From contig NZ_MU078694.1 in the NCBI RefSeq assembly GCF_014078525.1, forward strand, positions 451,885 through 515,884: DNA of 64,000 nucleotides. Direction: 5' to 3'. The notes under the pieces were generated by a model. That model was not told the origin of the DNA, searched no databases, and saw only the letters and a list, made by a program, of their open reading frames with translations. Position numbers and translations under genes: made by a program. Source of the DNA: Nitrosopumilus sp. b3 (GTDB lineage Archaea > Thermoproteota > Nitrososphaeria > Nitrososphaerales > Nitrosopumilaceae). Shown one piece after another: positions 35,122-43,582 of the stretch (position 1 is the first letter of the stretch; every line of letters starts with the position of its first letter).

Positions 35122-35635
35122 CTAATTTTTTGAAATATCAATTTCCATTGTAGAAACATTTCGTTGTTTCCCATCTTGTGAAGTAAGAGAATCAGATGAA
35201 ATTCTTACATCGCTAATCACATAACCCACTGAATCCATTCTTTTTACAATCATTTGAGACACATCAACTGCTTGTGTAATTCTTTTACCTCTAGCTTTTA
35301 TCGTAACAGTAGGCCTAGTAGAAAGCTGTGTTAAAGTTGCTGAAACATATGTCATAATAGGTTTAGTACCAACGAAGATCACATCACGTTCTTCAGGAGA
35401 AGAATGAGTTTCAGTAGAATCACTTTTTGATTCAGGTGTTGATGATTGTGGTTCAGGTTCTGGTGTTGGTTCAGGTTCTGGTGTTGGTTCAGGTTCTGGT
35501 GGGTTCAGGTTCTGGTGTTGGTTCAGGTTCTGGTGTTGGTTCAGGTTCTGGTGTTGGTTCAGGTGTAGATTTAGTTCTAGAGTCAAATTCAGATAAAATA
35601 TCTTCAGCATCTTTTGATTTTTTAGGGTCGCTCAA
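35122..35635 (-). CDS. alba: Alba-family nucleic-acid-binding protein with frameshift in its N-terminal repeat
   Basis: The last 90 residues are an Alba (Ssh10b) domain: VIFVGTKPIMTYVSATLTQL, TIKARGKRITQAVDVSQM and DVRISSD. Upstream a frame from TTG 35635 reads MSDPKKSKDAEDILSEFDS and then Pro-Glu-Pro-Thr repeats. The two frames would join if two bases were added to the short 16-bp repeat copy at 35486-35501. As written, only the shifted frame, with a nonsense LNQHQN repeat starting at 35610, is open into the Alba domain. Either the gene is mutated, variable in repeat length, or misread. The Alba identity itself is sure. Confidence 0.85.
35450..35563. repeat. 18-bp tandem repeats encoding Pro-Glu-Pro-Thr stretch
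   Basis: Six consecutive copies of GGTTCAGGTTCTGGTGTT, with a seventh partial one. All are identical except the third (35486-35501), which lacks the final TT. The repeat codes a PTPEPE-type linker on the minus strand. The 2-bp loss is the source of the Alba frameshift. Confidence 0.95.
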
Positions 35636-35675
35636 TTTTGAATTCCTGTAATTACAAAACTTTCTCCGGCGTTTA

Positions 35676-35924
35676 TTAATTTTTCAGGTTTTGAGCATCA
35701 AGGTAGTCTTCAAGTAATTTTTCAAGATCATCCTCATTACTGGCTTTTCTTATTTTCTCAACCAAATCTTCTTGTTCAATCTCATAACAATTTAAGACAT
35801 CTTGGGAATCTTTGAAAACAAGCATTGCTTTATTTTTAAAAATACAATGATAGAGTTTTTCTTTTTCCATTTTCTCTGGTTTTATATTTACTCCGTTGTC
35901 ATCAGCAGAAACTGGGTAATCCAT
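35676..35924 (-). CDS. Small acidic hypothetical protein
   Basis: An 82-residue soluble protein, acidic and helical in the C-terminal half (EQEDLVEKIRKASNEDDLEKLLEDYL). The N-terminal half looks like a short beta unit (KLYHCIFKNKAMLVFKDSQDVLNCYEI). ATG start. It lies upstream of the Alba gene on the same strand, 40 bp from its TTG, and may be co-transcribed. No family is recognised. Confidence 0.65.
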   Translation of the reverse strand: MDYPVSADDNGVNIKPEKMEKEKLYHCIFKNKAMLVFKDSQDVLNCYEIEQEDLVEKIRKASNEDDLEKLLEDYLDAQNLKN

Positions 35925-35996
35925 AAAATTATGAAGTAGTATCAGTATTTAGATGAATACACAATATAGTAATAATCAAAACAATATGAAAAAATA

Positions 35997-37091
35997 TTGG
36001 AAACAAGAGTAGTTTTCCACATAGATTTTGATTATTTTTATGCTCAGTGTGAGGAAACAAGATCTCCCGAATTAAAAACAAAGCCAGTATGTGTTTGTGT
36101 TTTCTCAGATAGAGGAGGAGATAGTGGTGCAATTGCTACTGCAAACTATACTGCAAGAAAATATGGCGTTAAATCAGGAATTCCAATATCTTTTGCAAAA
36201 AAAAGATTACAAGATAGAGAAGATGCAGTATTTTTGCCAGTAGATTTTGATTTCTATTCAGAGATATCTGAAAAAGCAATGGATATTATGAAATCTAACG
36301 CAGATGTTTTTGAATATGTTGGAAGAGATGAAGCATATTTAGATGTAACAAAAAAGGTGGAAGGTGATTATAAAAAAGCAAGTCATCTTGCACAGCAAAT
36401 TAAAAATTTGATTAGAGAAAAAATCAAACTCACATGTTCAATTGGGATTTCCCCAAACAAATTAATTTCTAAAATTGCATCAGATTATCGAAAGCCTGAT
36501 GGTCTTACAGTTGTAACTCCAGATAAAATGAATGAATTTTTAGAGCCATTAAAAATCAGATCAATTCCAGGCATTGGAAAAAAAACTGAAGAGAGGTTTT
36601 CTGAAATGAAATTAGAAACCATACAAGATTTAAAAAAATTAGATGTTTTTACTTTGAATAAAGAGTTCGGTAGAAAGAGTGGAACTCACATCTATAACGC
36701 AGTAAGAGGAATTGATAATGATCCTGTAAAAGAGAGAGAAGCAAGCATACAATATAGTAAAATTTCTACGTTAAAAAAAGACTCAAAAGATTATCCATTT
36801 TTGTATGAAAATATTGTGGAATTATGTAAAGAAGTGCATTCGGTATTAATTAAAAATAATAAAATGTTCAAATCAGTTGGAATTCATATTGTACAGTCAG
36901 ATTTATCAATAAAATCAAAATCACGAATGCTCAAAAACCCAACAACAAATCTAGACGAATTACAAAAAAATGCGGTTCAATTACTAAAAGAAGCTTTAGA
37001 AAACCAAACAGATACAATAAGAAGATTAGGGGTCAAAGTTTCAGAGCTGTCAGAAGTTCAAGGTCAAAGTAGCATTACAAATTATTTTTAA
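35997..37091 (+). CDS. Y-family DNA polymerase (Dpo4/DinB type)
   Basis: A 364-residue translesion polymerase. The catalytic acids lie in HIDFDYFYAQCEE (about 8-20) and YVGRDEAYLDVT (about 103-114). IPGIGKKTEERFSEM is the helix-hairpin-helix of the thumb, and the little-finger domain follows. The last eight residues, QSSITNYF, form a PCNA-interacting peptide (QxxIxxYF). It copies damaged DNA with low fidelity while held by the sliding clamp. TTG start. Very high confidence. Confidence 0.96.
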   Translation: METRVVFHIDFDYFYAQCEETRSPELKTKPVCVCVFSDRGGDSGAIATANYTARKYGVKSGIPISFAKKRLQDREDAVFLPVDFDFYSEISEKAMDIMKSNADVFEYVGRDEAYLDVTKKVEGDYKKASHLAQQIKNLIREKIKLTCSIGISPNKLISKIASDYRKPDGLTVVTPDKMNEFLEPLKIRSIPGIGKKTEERFSEMKLETIQDLKKLDVFTLNKEFGRKSGTHIYNAVRGIDNDPVKEREASIQYSKISTLKKDSKDYPFLYENIVELCKEVHSVLIKNNKMFKSVGIHIVQSDLSIKSKSRMLKNPTTNLDELQKNAVQLLKEALENQTDTIRRLGVKVSELSEVQGQSSITNYF

Positions 37092-37100
37092 ACAACAAAA

Positions 37101-38021
37101 TTATTGCTCAAGTTTTTTCATACGTCTTGATTCTATCAATATCACGACCAAAATAAATGCAAATAGCCATGGCAAAAACATAATTTCACCAGCAATTTTG
37201 TGATATTCTTCCCACGCTACAGGATCTGTTGTTACTTTAAGGGCATACCAAGATAATGAAAAAATTCGAATCAGATTAACGGTGATTGTGCCAATAATCC
37301 CCAAAACAAAATACATTATTTTTCGATGTCTTGGAATATTCAGTTTTAGCATAAATGCACCAATTACTAATGAAAAAATGATAATGCTGTGAACACCTGC
37401 AGAAGGCCAAAATACTTGAAGAGCCATAGAACCATGATCTCCACGTAGGAACATGACATTGTCTTTTGCTACAGCGGTTCCAAGATCAAGAACTGTGATA
37501 ATCCACACATTTGCTTGAACAAAATAGGGAACAATGTACTGTAAAGGACCCAAAGTATCATATGGGAAAAAGGCATCAAGGGAGAGAATTATTGCAGTAC
37601 CCGTTAGAAAAATTGGTCCAGCTGGCGCAATTCTAATCCATCGCTTTCCAAAGAAAATTGTTAGTGCAGCTACAACAAAAATTGCCATGACAACAAAATC
37701 CCACATCCATGTCCAAGAGTAAATTAATTGTACATCAAACTGCTCAGCGGATTCAATTATGTATTCCCTCAAACCATATTCTAACGAAATTAGGTATCCA
37801 ATAGTTACTAGAGCCATAGGAATTACTGTGAATAATCGTTTTTTTGATATGACAATTTTAAGACCAATTAATTCAGCAACTATGAAAACAAGTGCAAAGA
37901 AATATCCTCCCCTACCTTCATTCCAGCTCCATGCTATAGAATCAGGATAAGCAATCATTGAAAAAAGAATTGGACTAGCAATTATTGCAATTCCAAAAAT
38001 AAGATTCCAATTCTGCATCAA
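37101..38021 (-). CDS. Archaeosortase/exosortase-family protein with Cys site replaced
   Basis: A 306-residue protein with about eight membrane spans. The active-site region of exosortases (Cys, then Arg, then His) maps here to WPSAGVHSIIIF, TVNLIRIFSLSW and WEEYHKIAGE: Arg and His are kept but the Cys position holds Ser or Ala. Thaumarchaeal members of this family are known to differ in this way and are thought to process proteins with PEFG-type C-terminal signals. None of the exported proteins here shows that signal. ATG start. Confidence 0.75.
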   Translation of the reverse strand: MMQNWNLIFGIAIIASPILFSMIAYPDSIAWSWNEGRGGYFFALVFIVAELIGLKIVISKKRLFTVIPMALVTIGYLISLEYGLREYIIESAEQFDVQLIYSWTWMWDFVVMAIFVVAALTIFFGKRWIRIAPAGPIFLTGTAIILSLDAFFPYDTLGPLQYIVPYFVQANVWIITVLDLGTAVAKDNVMFLRGDHGSMALQVFWPSAGVHSIIIFSLVIGAFMLKLNIPRHRKIMYFVLGIIGTITVNLIRIFSLSWYALKVTTDPVAWEEYHKIAGEIMFLPWLFAFILVVILIESRRMKKLEQ

Positions 38022-38105
38022 TTAAACCTAAAAAAGGGCAAATAAATAGCTGAACTTGGTAAATTTTTAAAATTCATTCATAGATTGAAATAAGAAAAAG
38101 ATCGT

Positions 38106-38183
38106 CTAATCTTCGGCATCTTCTATTTCATCTGCCTCGGGATCTCTCCTACTTGGGCGGATTGGAACATAAATGAATGTCAT
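38106..38183 (-). CDS. Possible 25-residue acidic-tailed microprotein
   Basis: A minus-strand ORF from ATG 38183: MTFIYVPIRPSRRD followed by PEADEIEDAED and a TAG stop. An upstream in-frame ATG at 38213 would add ten residues. The basic-then-acidic composition is not random-looking for this AT-rich gap, and GC content rises here. It lies downstream of the 161-residue membrane protein. No homologue is known to me. Confidence 0.4.
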   Translation of the reverse strand: MTFIYVPIRPSRRDPEADEIEDAED

Positions 38184-38256
38184 AAAATCTATTTTGATGA
38201 CTATAACATACATTCAAAGGTTGTAATTATTTGCCTAATTGGTAATTTCTAATGCA

Positions 38257-38742
38257 TTAAGATGAAGGATCAATCTTACATTCAGTTTTTAGTGATTTTA
38301 TGGTTGTAAAATACGTGATAGACAAAACGCCAATTGCAATTATTCTAATTGGAATTTCATAATTTGTTAAAAATGCAGTTGCAGTGGCACCCACTGAACC
38401 AAATGTGGAGATGACAGCAAATCCAATCGGTCCACAACTACATGCACCTGCTGCGGCACCAATGACAGATCCAAATATCCCACCACTAATTTTTTGTTTA
38501 GATTTTTTAAGAATATTTATTCTAAATATGTTCATAGGTAACACTACAGCAGATAAAAAAGAGATTGTCAAAATTAGAATAAATCCAAATTCAGTACCTG
38601 AAGGAATGTGGCTAACCACATAAGGCTCCAAGAAGATGTATTCAGATAAAATTAACAAACCAACCGTCATTGATGAAAAAATAATAATTGCTAGAAGAAG
38701 ATATTTGAAATTTGAAAACACCAGACTAGTTACAGATGCCAT
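38257..38742 (-). CDS. Four-span membrane protein, partner of the DsbA-like protein
   Basis: A 161-residue protein with about four hydrophobic spans and a Cys-containing motif, GAAAGACSCGPIGFAV, inside or next to a span. Its ATG directly follows the stop of the DsbA-like gene. A Cys pair in the membrane next to an exported thiol-disulfide enzyme suggests that it may pass electrons to or from it (inference), although it does not look like DsbB or VKOR. Function unknown. Confidence 0.7.
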   Translation of the reverse strand: MASVTSLVFSNFKYLLLAIIIFSSMTVGLLILSEYIFLEPYVVSHIPSGTEFGFILILTISFLSAVVLPMNIFRINILKKSKQKISGGIFGSVIGAAAGACSCGPIGFAVISTFGSVGATATAFLTNYEIPIRIIAIGVLSITYFTTIKSLKTECKIDPSS

Positions 38743-39405
38743 CTAGACCATTGTGTCCAATATTTGTTTGAACACTGAAAATGGTTGTGCGCCACCAAGT
38801 TGCTGTTGTCCATCTGATCCTACTATAAAGAATCCAGGGGTCCCACGTACGCCATTTTCTCTTGCTTGCTGTGTATTATACTGCACACGTTTAGAATATT
38901 TTCCTGAATCAAGACAGCTTTCAAAAAGTTCCATGTCAAGACCCAGACTAAATGCAAATGCTTTTAGTCGTTCAGGATTTGCCCATCCGCCATCAATTTT
39001 TGATTCTTGTGAAATGTAAAGCAAATCATGGTAATCCCAATACATTCCTTGATCTTCTGCACAATATGATGCTTGAGCTGCTTTTGGAGAATCTTTTCCT
39101 AAAAATGCCATATCAACAAAAACAAGATTTGCTTTTCCAGTTTCAATATAATCACGTGTTATTGCAGGTTTTGTATTATGAAACCAATTATAACATTGAT
39201 GACACTGATAATCACCAAATTCAACAATAGTTATCGGAGCAGAAGGATCACCTAAAATTGAAGAACCCATAGCTGTAGAAATTGTTCCATGAGTTCTACC
39301 CATATCAAGATTAACAGTTTTTGAGGGGGATGTTGACACAGATGCTGCAATTCCTGCTATAATTCCAATAACAATCACGCCTAGAATTACAGCTTTTTTA
39401 TTCAT
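38743..39405 (-). CDS. Exported DsbA-like thiol-disulfide oxidoreductase
   Basis: A 220-residue protein with an N-terminal membrane segment (AVILGVIVIGIIAGIAASV) and a thioredoxin-fold domain. The active site is CHQC in EFGDYQCHQCYNWF (about 70), and the cis-Pro loop is GVRGTPGFFIV. The helical insert (about 100-160) with one Cys pair is typical of DsbA_2/BdbD-type proteins. It would make or rearrange disulfides of envelope proteins. The membrane protein downstream starts at the next base. ATG start. Confidence 0.92.
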   Translation of the reverse strand: MNKKAVILGVIVIGIIAGIAASVSTSPSKTVNLDMGRTHGTISTAMGSSILGDPSAPITIVEFGDYQCHQCYNWFHNTKPAITRDYIETGKANLVFVDMAFLGKDSPKAAQASYCAEDQGMYWDYHDLLYISQESKIDGGWANPERLKAFAFSLGLDMELFESCLDSGKYSKRVQYNTQQARENGVRGTPGFFIVGSDGQQQLGGAQPFSVFKQILDTMV

Positions 39406-39437
39406 AGTTTAAAACAAAGTTAATTGGTTAAAAAAAC

Positions 39438-39635
39438 TTATTCCAAATTACGAGATGATTTTCGTTTAAACAAATTTACAAATTTTGCAATTGCCACATC
39501 AATTGGACACATCTCACATGCAATATTTGATGAATGCTCATCAAGATGTTTTTCAAACTTTTCTCTAGATTCTAAAACTAGATCACATTTTTCACAGTAG
39601 ACTTTTTTAATATTATTCCTTGACGATTTGTTCAC
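39438..39635 (-). CDS. Small C2H2-type zinc-finger protein
   Basis: A 65-residue protein with one C2H2-like finger (VYCEKCDLVLESREKFEKHLDEH: C-2-C-12-H-3-H) and a second Cys pair in ACEMCPIDV. The C-terminus is basic (FKRKSSRN). It probably binds nucleic acid or a protein partner. ATG start. Similar single-finger proteins are common in thaumarchaeal genomes. Confidence 0.75.
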   Translation of the reverse strand: MNKSSRNNIKKVYCEKCDLVLESREKFEKHLDEHSSNIACEMCPIDVAIAKFVNLFKRKSSRNLE

Positions 39636-39685
39636 TATTTTTTTGTGTATCTAGTGCTTATAAAGATCCTGTTGAAAATCAAAGT

Positions 39686-39985
39686 ATGGTAAAAAGTCTA
39701 GATAAATTTGTTACAGGATTTTTTGTTGTGATATTTGGTATTTTATGGTATTGTAGTTCAAGGTATCAAGTTAAACCGAGTCACTACACAATCGTAGTCC
39801 ATGATGTTTTTGGGAAGCAAACTAAGATTAATGGCATAAGAACCAGTTTTAGAACTTTAGAAGTTACTCAAAGTTACATTTCAGAATATCATGAACATTT
39901 TGAAGGGTATGGTTTTTCAATTGGTCAGGATTTTCCAATAATTAAAAATCCAGCTTTTAAAATTTTTAAGAAAATTCAAAGATAA
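39686..39985 (+). CDS. Small membrane-anchored hypothetical protein
   Basis: A 99-residue protein from ATG 39686 with one span near the start (FVTGFFVVIFGILWYC) and a polar C-terminal domain that may be outside or inside the cell. A longer frame from 39620 would overlap the start of the zinc-finger gene, so the later ATG is preferred. The 3' end overlaps the next, convergent gene by 10 bp. No family is recognised. Confidence 0.65.
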   Translation: MVKSLDKFVTGFFVVIFGILWYCSSRYQVKPSHYTIVVHDVFGKQTKINGIRTSFRTLEVTQSYISEYHEHFEGYGFSIGQDFPIIKNPAFKIFKKIQR

Positions 39986-40365
39986 TGAATTCTCATGTGA
40001 ACATTCAGTTCAACTTCATATTTTGTAACAAATCCACAATGAGTGCAAGAAAACATGTCAGATTGCTGTACAGTCTCTCGTTCTATTACTCTACCTGAAA
40101 TTGATGTAATACTAATTCGTTCATTGTTTGAAATCACTGCAAAATTTTTTCCTTCATCAATAGAGTCCAAGTATTCTTTGATGGATGAAATAACTAATTC
40201 AGTGTCAATGGGAACATCATCGTCAAAAGTAGACAATGTGAATTGATGTTGTTTTAGGGTAGGAATTGCTTCGACCTTATCTGCAACATATACCAGTAAT
40301 TCATTTTTTATTGATGCTATATCCTTGCAATCAATTGTGAGCATAAAATTTGAAGATTTTATCAA
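39976..40365 (-). CDS. Protein with C-terminal C2H2 zinc finger
   Basis: A 129-residue protein. The last 27 residues form a classic finger (FSCTHCGFVTKYEVELNVHMRIH: C-2-C-12-H-3-H). The first 100 residues fold as alternating strands and helices and are conserved-looking, with a repeated V/I pattern but no known motif. A second ATG seven codons in (40344) could be the true start. Probably a nucleic-acid-binding protein. Confidence 0.72.
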   Translation of the reverse strand: MIKSSNFMLTIDCKDIASIKNELLVYVADKVEAIPTLKQHQFTLSTFDDDVPIDTELVISSIKEYLDSIDEGKNFAVISNNERISITSISGRVIERETVQQSDMFSCTHCGFVTKYEVELNVHMRIHYL

Positions 40366-40404
40366 TATTTTAGTCTAACAATAATTGAAAATGATTATTA
40401 TGGT

Positions 40405-40812
40405 TTGATAGTGAGTTTGAATAGAATGGGAGATTCAGAGACATTCGGAGTTGAGAAAGGTCATGGGGAAGAGATCGTGTCATGGCTGAATAGTCAGGCC
40501 AAAAAGCAAGAAGTAAAACTTGAAGCAAGATTATACGGATATGAGATCTCTACAAAAAATTTTGGGGATTTTGAAATGTTTTCATGGATGGGAGATGTTC
40601 AAATTGCAAGAAAGATGATTATCAAAGCTAGTAAAAGATTCAAGGTAAGGGTAATCGAAGGAGGATACAAACCAAAAGAGAAATTACTTAGATTGAAAAA
40701 ATTTGATTTTGCCAAAGTCAAAAAAGGAGATAAGACGATTGGTCAATTAGAATTTGTAGCACCAAGGTTTGGAAATAATCAATGGGAGATACAAAATGAA
40801 GAACGTCATTAA
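40405..40812 (+). CDS. Hypothetical protein
   Basis: A 135-residue soluble basic protein. The N-terminal half has acidic/helical character (GHGEEIVSWLNSQAKKQEVK); the C-terminal half is Lys-rich with a possible beta hairpin. Starts at TTG 40405, GTG 40411 or ATG 40426 are all possible, and none has a clear ribosome site. It lies 27 bp before the dehydrogenase gene, so the two may be co-transcribed. No family is recognised. Confidence 0.6.
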   Translation: MIVSLNRMGDSETFGVEKGHGEEIVSWLNSQAKKQEVKLEARLYGYEISTKNFGDFEMFSWMGDVQIARKMIIKASKRFKVRVIEGGYKPKEKLLRLKKFDFAKVKKGDKTIGQLEFVAPRFGNNQWEIQNEERH

Positions 40813-40839
40813 GAGAACAATACACAGGATGCGTAACGA

Positions 40840-41718
40840 ATGAAAAAGATAGGGGTTATCGGATTAGGAATGTTAGGGAATGCAGTAGCACAACATTTGT
40901 TAGATTCAGGTTTTGATTTAACAGTGTACAATAGAACAAAAGAAAAAACATTGCCAATCAAAGAGAAAGGGGCAAAAGTTGCATCATCGCCTAAAGAAGT
41001 TGCTGAGCAGGCAGAGATAGTAATAATCGTAGTAAAAGATGCAGATGCAGTAAAACAGGTATCTTTTCAAAAAGACGGAATAGTTGAAGGTAAAAATGAA
41101 AACATCATTGTTGCAGATATGAGTACAATCAACCCATCAGAATCAAAAAATATTTCAGAAAAATTTCTAGAGTATAATATAAAAAAATTAGACATTCCAG
41201 TTATGGGAGGACCAAATGTTGCAATTACAGGCGATTTAGTTATGATGGCATCAGGAGATAAGAATGCGTTTGAAAGTTGTAAAAATGTTTTTGATAGCAT
41301 TGCAAATAAAGTATTTTTCTTAGGTGAAAGCGGAGTAGCCCATTCAGTCAAATTGGCTATGAATCTTCAAATAACTATGCTAGCACTTGCCCTATCAGAA
41401 GGAATCACACTTGTAAAAAAATCAAATGTAGATCCCAAAAAATTTCTTGAGATTTTAAACTCGACTTATTTTAAAACAGGAATGAGTGAAAAAAAGGCAT
41501 ACAAAATGACAAATGGTGAATATGACGCCACATTTACTCTTGCAAATCTAAAAAAAGATATCAGTACAATCACTGAAACTGCCAAATCCTTAGGAATAAA
41601 GTTGCCAATGATTGAAAAAGCTGAAGAAGTTTATGGGGATGCCCTAAATGAAGGACTAGGAAACATAGACTACACGGGAATAATCGAATACATTAAAAAA
41701 ATTAACGATTCGAAATAA
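40840..41718 (+). CDS. Beta-hydroxyacid dehydrogenase (3-hydroxyisobutyrate dehydrogenase family)
   Basis: A 292-residue NAD(P)-dependent enzyme. IGVIGLGMLGNAVAQHL is the Rossmann loop, PVMGGPNVAITGDLVMMASG holds the substrate loop, and the catalytic Lys lies in SGVAHSVKLAMNLQI, as in the family (GxxxxxKxxxN). Members reduce or oxidise short hydroxyacids such as 3-hydroxyisobutyrate, tartronate or succinic semialdehyde; the substrate here cannot be told. ATG start. Confidence 0.9.
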   Translation: MKKIGVIGLGMLGNAVAQHLLDSGFDLTVYNRTKEKTLPIKEKGAKVASSPKEVAEQAEIVIIVVKDADAVKQVSFQKDGIVEGKNENIIVADMSTINPSESKNISEKFLEYNIKKLDIPVMGGPNVAITGDLVMMASGDKNAFESCKNVFDSIANKVFFLGESGVAHSVKLAMNLQITMLALALSEGITLVKKSNVDPKKFLEILNSTYFKTGMSEKKAYKMTNGEYDATFTLANLKKDISTITETAKSLGIKLPMIEKAEEVYGDALNEGLGNIDYTGIIEYIKKINDSK

Positions 41719-41779
41719 AACCAAAATCACGAATAAAATTAAACAAAAATTCTATAAGTTACGAGTTCTTGGTGTTATT

Positions 41780-42541
41780 ATGAGATTAAGTGATAAGGTT
41801 GCCATAGTTACTGGTGCATCTAGTGACATAGGCAAAGGTATTGCAAAGAGGTTTTCTGAAGAAGGAGCTAAAGTCGTTCTAGTTGCAAGAAATCTAGAAG
41901 GATTGGAAAAAGCAAGAAAAGAGATTGGAAATGAAGACTTGACAGCTTCAGTCACATGTGATTTGACTGATGAGTCACAGACCCTTCAAGCAGTAAATCA
42001 AATAATGGACACCTATGGTAAAATAGACATTTTAGTAAATAATGCGGGGGCAATTAATGACCCAGTGCACTTTCATGAAATGAAAGACTTGGAAATTAAA
42101 AAACTCATTGATGTGAATTTGCTAGGAGTATTCCACATGACAAAGGCTGTTCTTTCAAAAATGTCAGATGTGAAGAATGGCGCCATAGTAAACATTGGCT
42201 CCATATCAAGTGAAAGAGCAATACCAAGAGTACATTTGGCAGTTTATTCAGCTACCAAAGCAGCAATTTCCATGTTTACAAAATCAATTGCAGTGGAATA
42301 TGCAAGAAGAAACATCAGATGCAATTGTGTGAATCCAGGAATAATCAATTCAGGAATGATCAAGCCATACTTAGATGACCCTCAGGCAAGGAAAGTTCTT
42401 GAAGAAAGATTACCTCTTGCAAGAGTTGGAGAGCCAGTAGATGTAGCAAATGCAGCACTCTATTTAGCATCAGATGAAGCAAATTGGGTAACTGGAACCA
42501 TTCTAAATGTGGATGGTGGCAAGACAGCCTCAGAAGGATAA
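41780..42541 (+). CDS. Short-chain dehydrogenase/reductase (FabG-like)
   Basis: A 253-residue classical SDR. The cofactor loop [10 protein letters not shown] has Asp where most have Gly; NNAG, the Ser of NIGSISS and the YSATK pair complete the catalytic set. The C-terminal part, [13 protein letters not shown], is typical of FabG-like 3-oxoacyl reductases. It follows the hydroxyacid dehydrogenase on the same strand. Overlaps the convergent DUF99 gene by 12 bp. ATG start. Confidence 0.9.
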   Translation: MRLSDKVAIVTGASSDIGKGIAKRFSEEGAKVVLVARNLEGLEKARKEIGNEDLTASVTCDLTDESQTLQAVNQIMDTYGKIDILVNNAGAINDPVHFHEMKDLEIKKLIDVNLLGVFHMTKAVLSKMSDVKNGAIVNIGSISSERAIPRVHLAVYSATKAAISMFTKSIAVEYARRNIRCNCVNPGIINSGMIKPYLDDPQARKVLEERLPLARVGEPVDVANAALYLASDEANWVTGTILNVDGGKTASEG

Positions 42542-43111
42542 TCCTTTTTCAAGTAATTTTTTTGCAAGTAGCTGTGATACTCGAAGAGGTTCTGGAACAG
42601 AGCCATGTATTGTTAAATCATTTAGAAGATGTTTAACATCATTTAATGTGCAACCTTCTCTTCTAACAAAAATATCATGAGATGTGTGCAGTGTAATTTT
42701 TTCTCTTTTACTTAATTTTTTATATTCAAGAATTTTGGATTCATATGAATTTGGGAAATGGTGTTTAAGTGCATCTTCAATTCCAAGAGAGTCATGATAT
42801 GAAACTCCAATGATGGGGATTTTTAGAACATCAAATAATTTTTTGATGTCAATAATATTATACATTGAAACTATCAAGCCAGAGATCAGAACATAACTTA
42901 CATCAGGCCTATCAAGTTTCTCATACATTTTTAGAATATTATTGGTAGCATCATCACCACCCAACGTTGCATTTCCAAAGACAAAATCATCAATAACAAA
43001 ATCACGTCTCATTACGATTCCAGAAAAAATAGAGTTTGAAGAATTAGGTAAAAAGCTTTCAGCAATTGCAAGGCCCCTTAATCCTTTTTTTTCAAGATGG
43101 AGGGATCTCAT
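42530..43111 (-). CDS. DUF99 family protein (endonuclease-V-like fold)
   Basis: A 193-residue archaeal protein of the DUF99 family, which is related to endonuclease V. It starts MRSLHLEKKGLRGLAIAESF and has DDATNNILKMY, VLISGLIVSMYNIID and PIIGVSYH in the family order. The cellular function is not established. ATG start, inside the end of the upstream small membrane gene (20-bp overlap). Confidence 0.85.
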   Translation of the reverse strand: MRSLHLEKKGLRGLAIAESFLPNSSNSIFSGIVMRRDFVIDDFVFGNATLGGDDATNNILKMYEKLDRPDVSYVLISGLIVSMYNIIDIKKLFDVLKIPIIGVSYHDSLGIEDALKHHFPNSYESKILEYKKLSKREKITLHTSHDIFVRREGCTLNDVKHLLNDLTIHGSVPEPLRVSQLLAKKLLEKGLSF

Positions 43112-43217
43112 TGTTTTTTGCCCTCAAATAAGCACGGTAACTCAATCCCGTAATCACCATTACAACTCCTGTAATTACAGACCACATTACAAAAGATGAG
43201 ATTTGAGATTCATCCAC
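43092..43217 (-). CDS. Small single-span membrane protein
   Basis: A 41-codon ORF starting GTG (43217): a polar start (DESQISS), one span (FVMWSVITGVVMVITGL) and a basic end with YRAYLRAKNN. Its stop lies 20 bp inside the DUF99 gene, so the two are probably an operon. The clear membrane topology (positive residues after the span) supports a real gene. Confidence 0.6.
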   Translation of the reverse strand: MDESQISSFVMWSVITGVVMVITGLSYRAYLRAKNNEIPPS

Positions 43218-43320
43218 AAATAATTAAAAATTTGTAACCTTCTAAAGTTTCTGTTCAAGGAAAAAATTGTATTCCGATATGGCATGAAACATCTAAATAG
43301 ATTTGATGTAGACGAAAAAT

Positions 43321-43530
43321 ATGCCGGAATTCATATGTGCTGACTGTGGAAAGCGTCTTTTTCATGAAAATGAAACAACCCTAAAGGTTCAGGAAACAAT
43401 ACACTCAAAATTCTGCAGAAAAAGTGAAGGGGAAACACACAGTTACATGCATAGAGACCCAGCACACATGGAAACTTTTGATTCTGAAAGAGAAAACGAT
43501 TCAACAGGTACTCCAGTGTTAAAGAAATAA
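43321..43530 (+). CDS. Small zinc-binding-like protein
   Basis: A 69-residue hydrophilic protein that begins MPEFICADCGKRLF, with a Cys pair. A third Cys (SKFCRKSE) and several His residues (HSYMHRDPAHM) could complete a metal site. The C-terminus is polar. ATG start with a normal spacer of about 100 bp upstream. No family is recognised. Confidence 0.7.
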   Translation: MPEFICADCGKRLFHENETTLKVQETIHSKFCRKSEGETHSYMHRDPAHMETFDSERENDSTGTPVLKK

Positions 43531-43582
43531 TCTTGAAGAGATTACTCAAAAATATATCCTAGCTGTTTTAGATTTAGTTTAG

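Noticed and set aside
35450..35563. CRISPR array
   Set aside because: The units are contiguous 18-bp coding repeats with no spacers.
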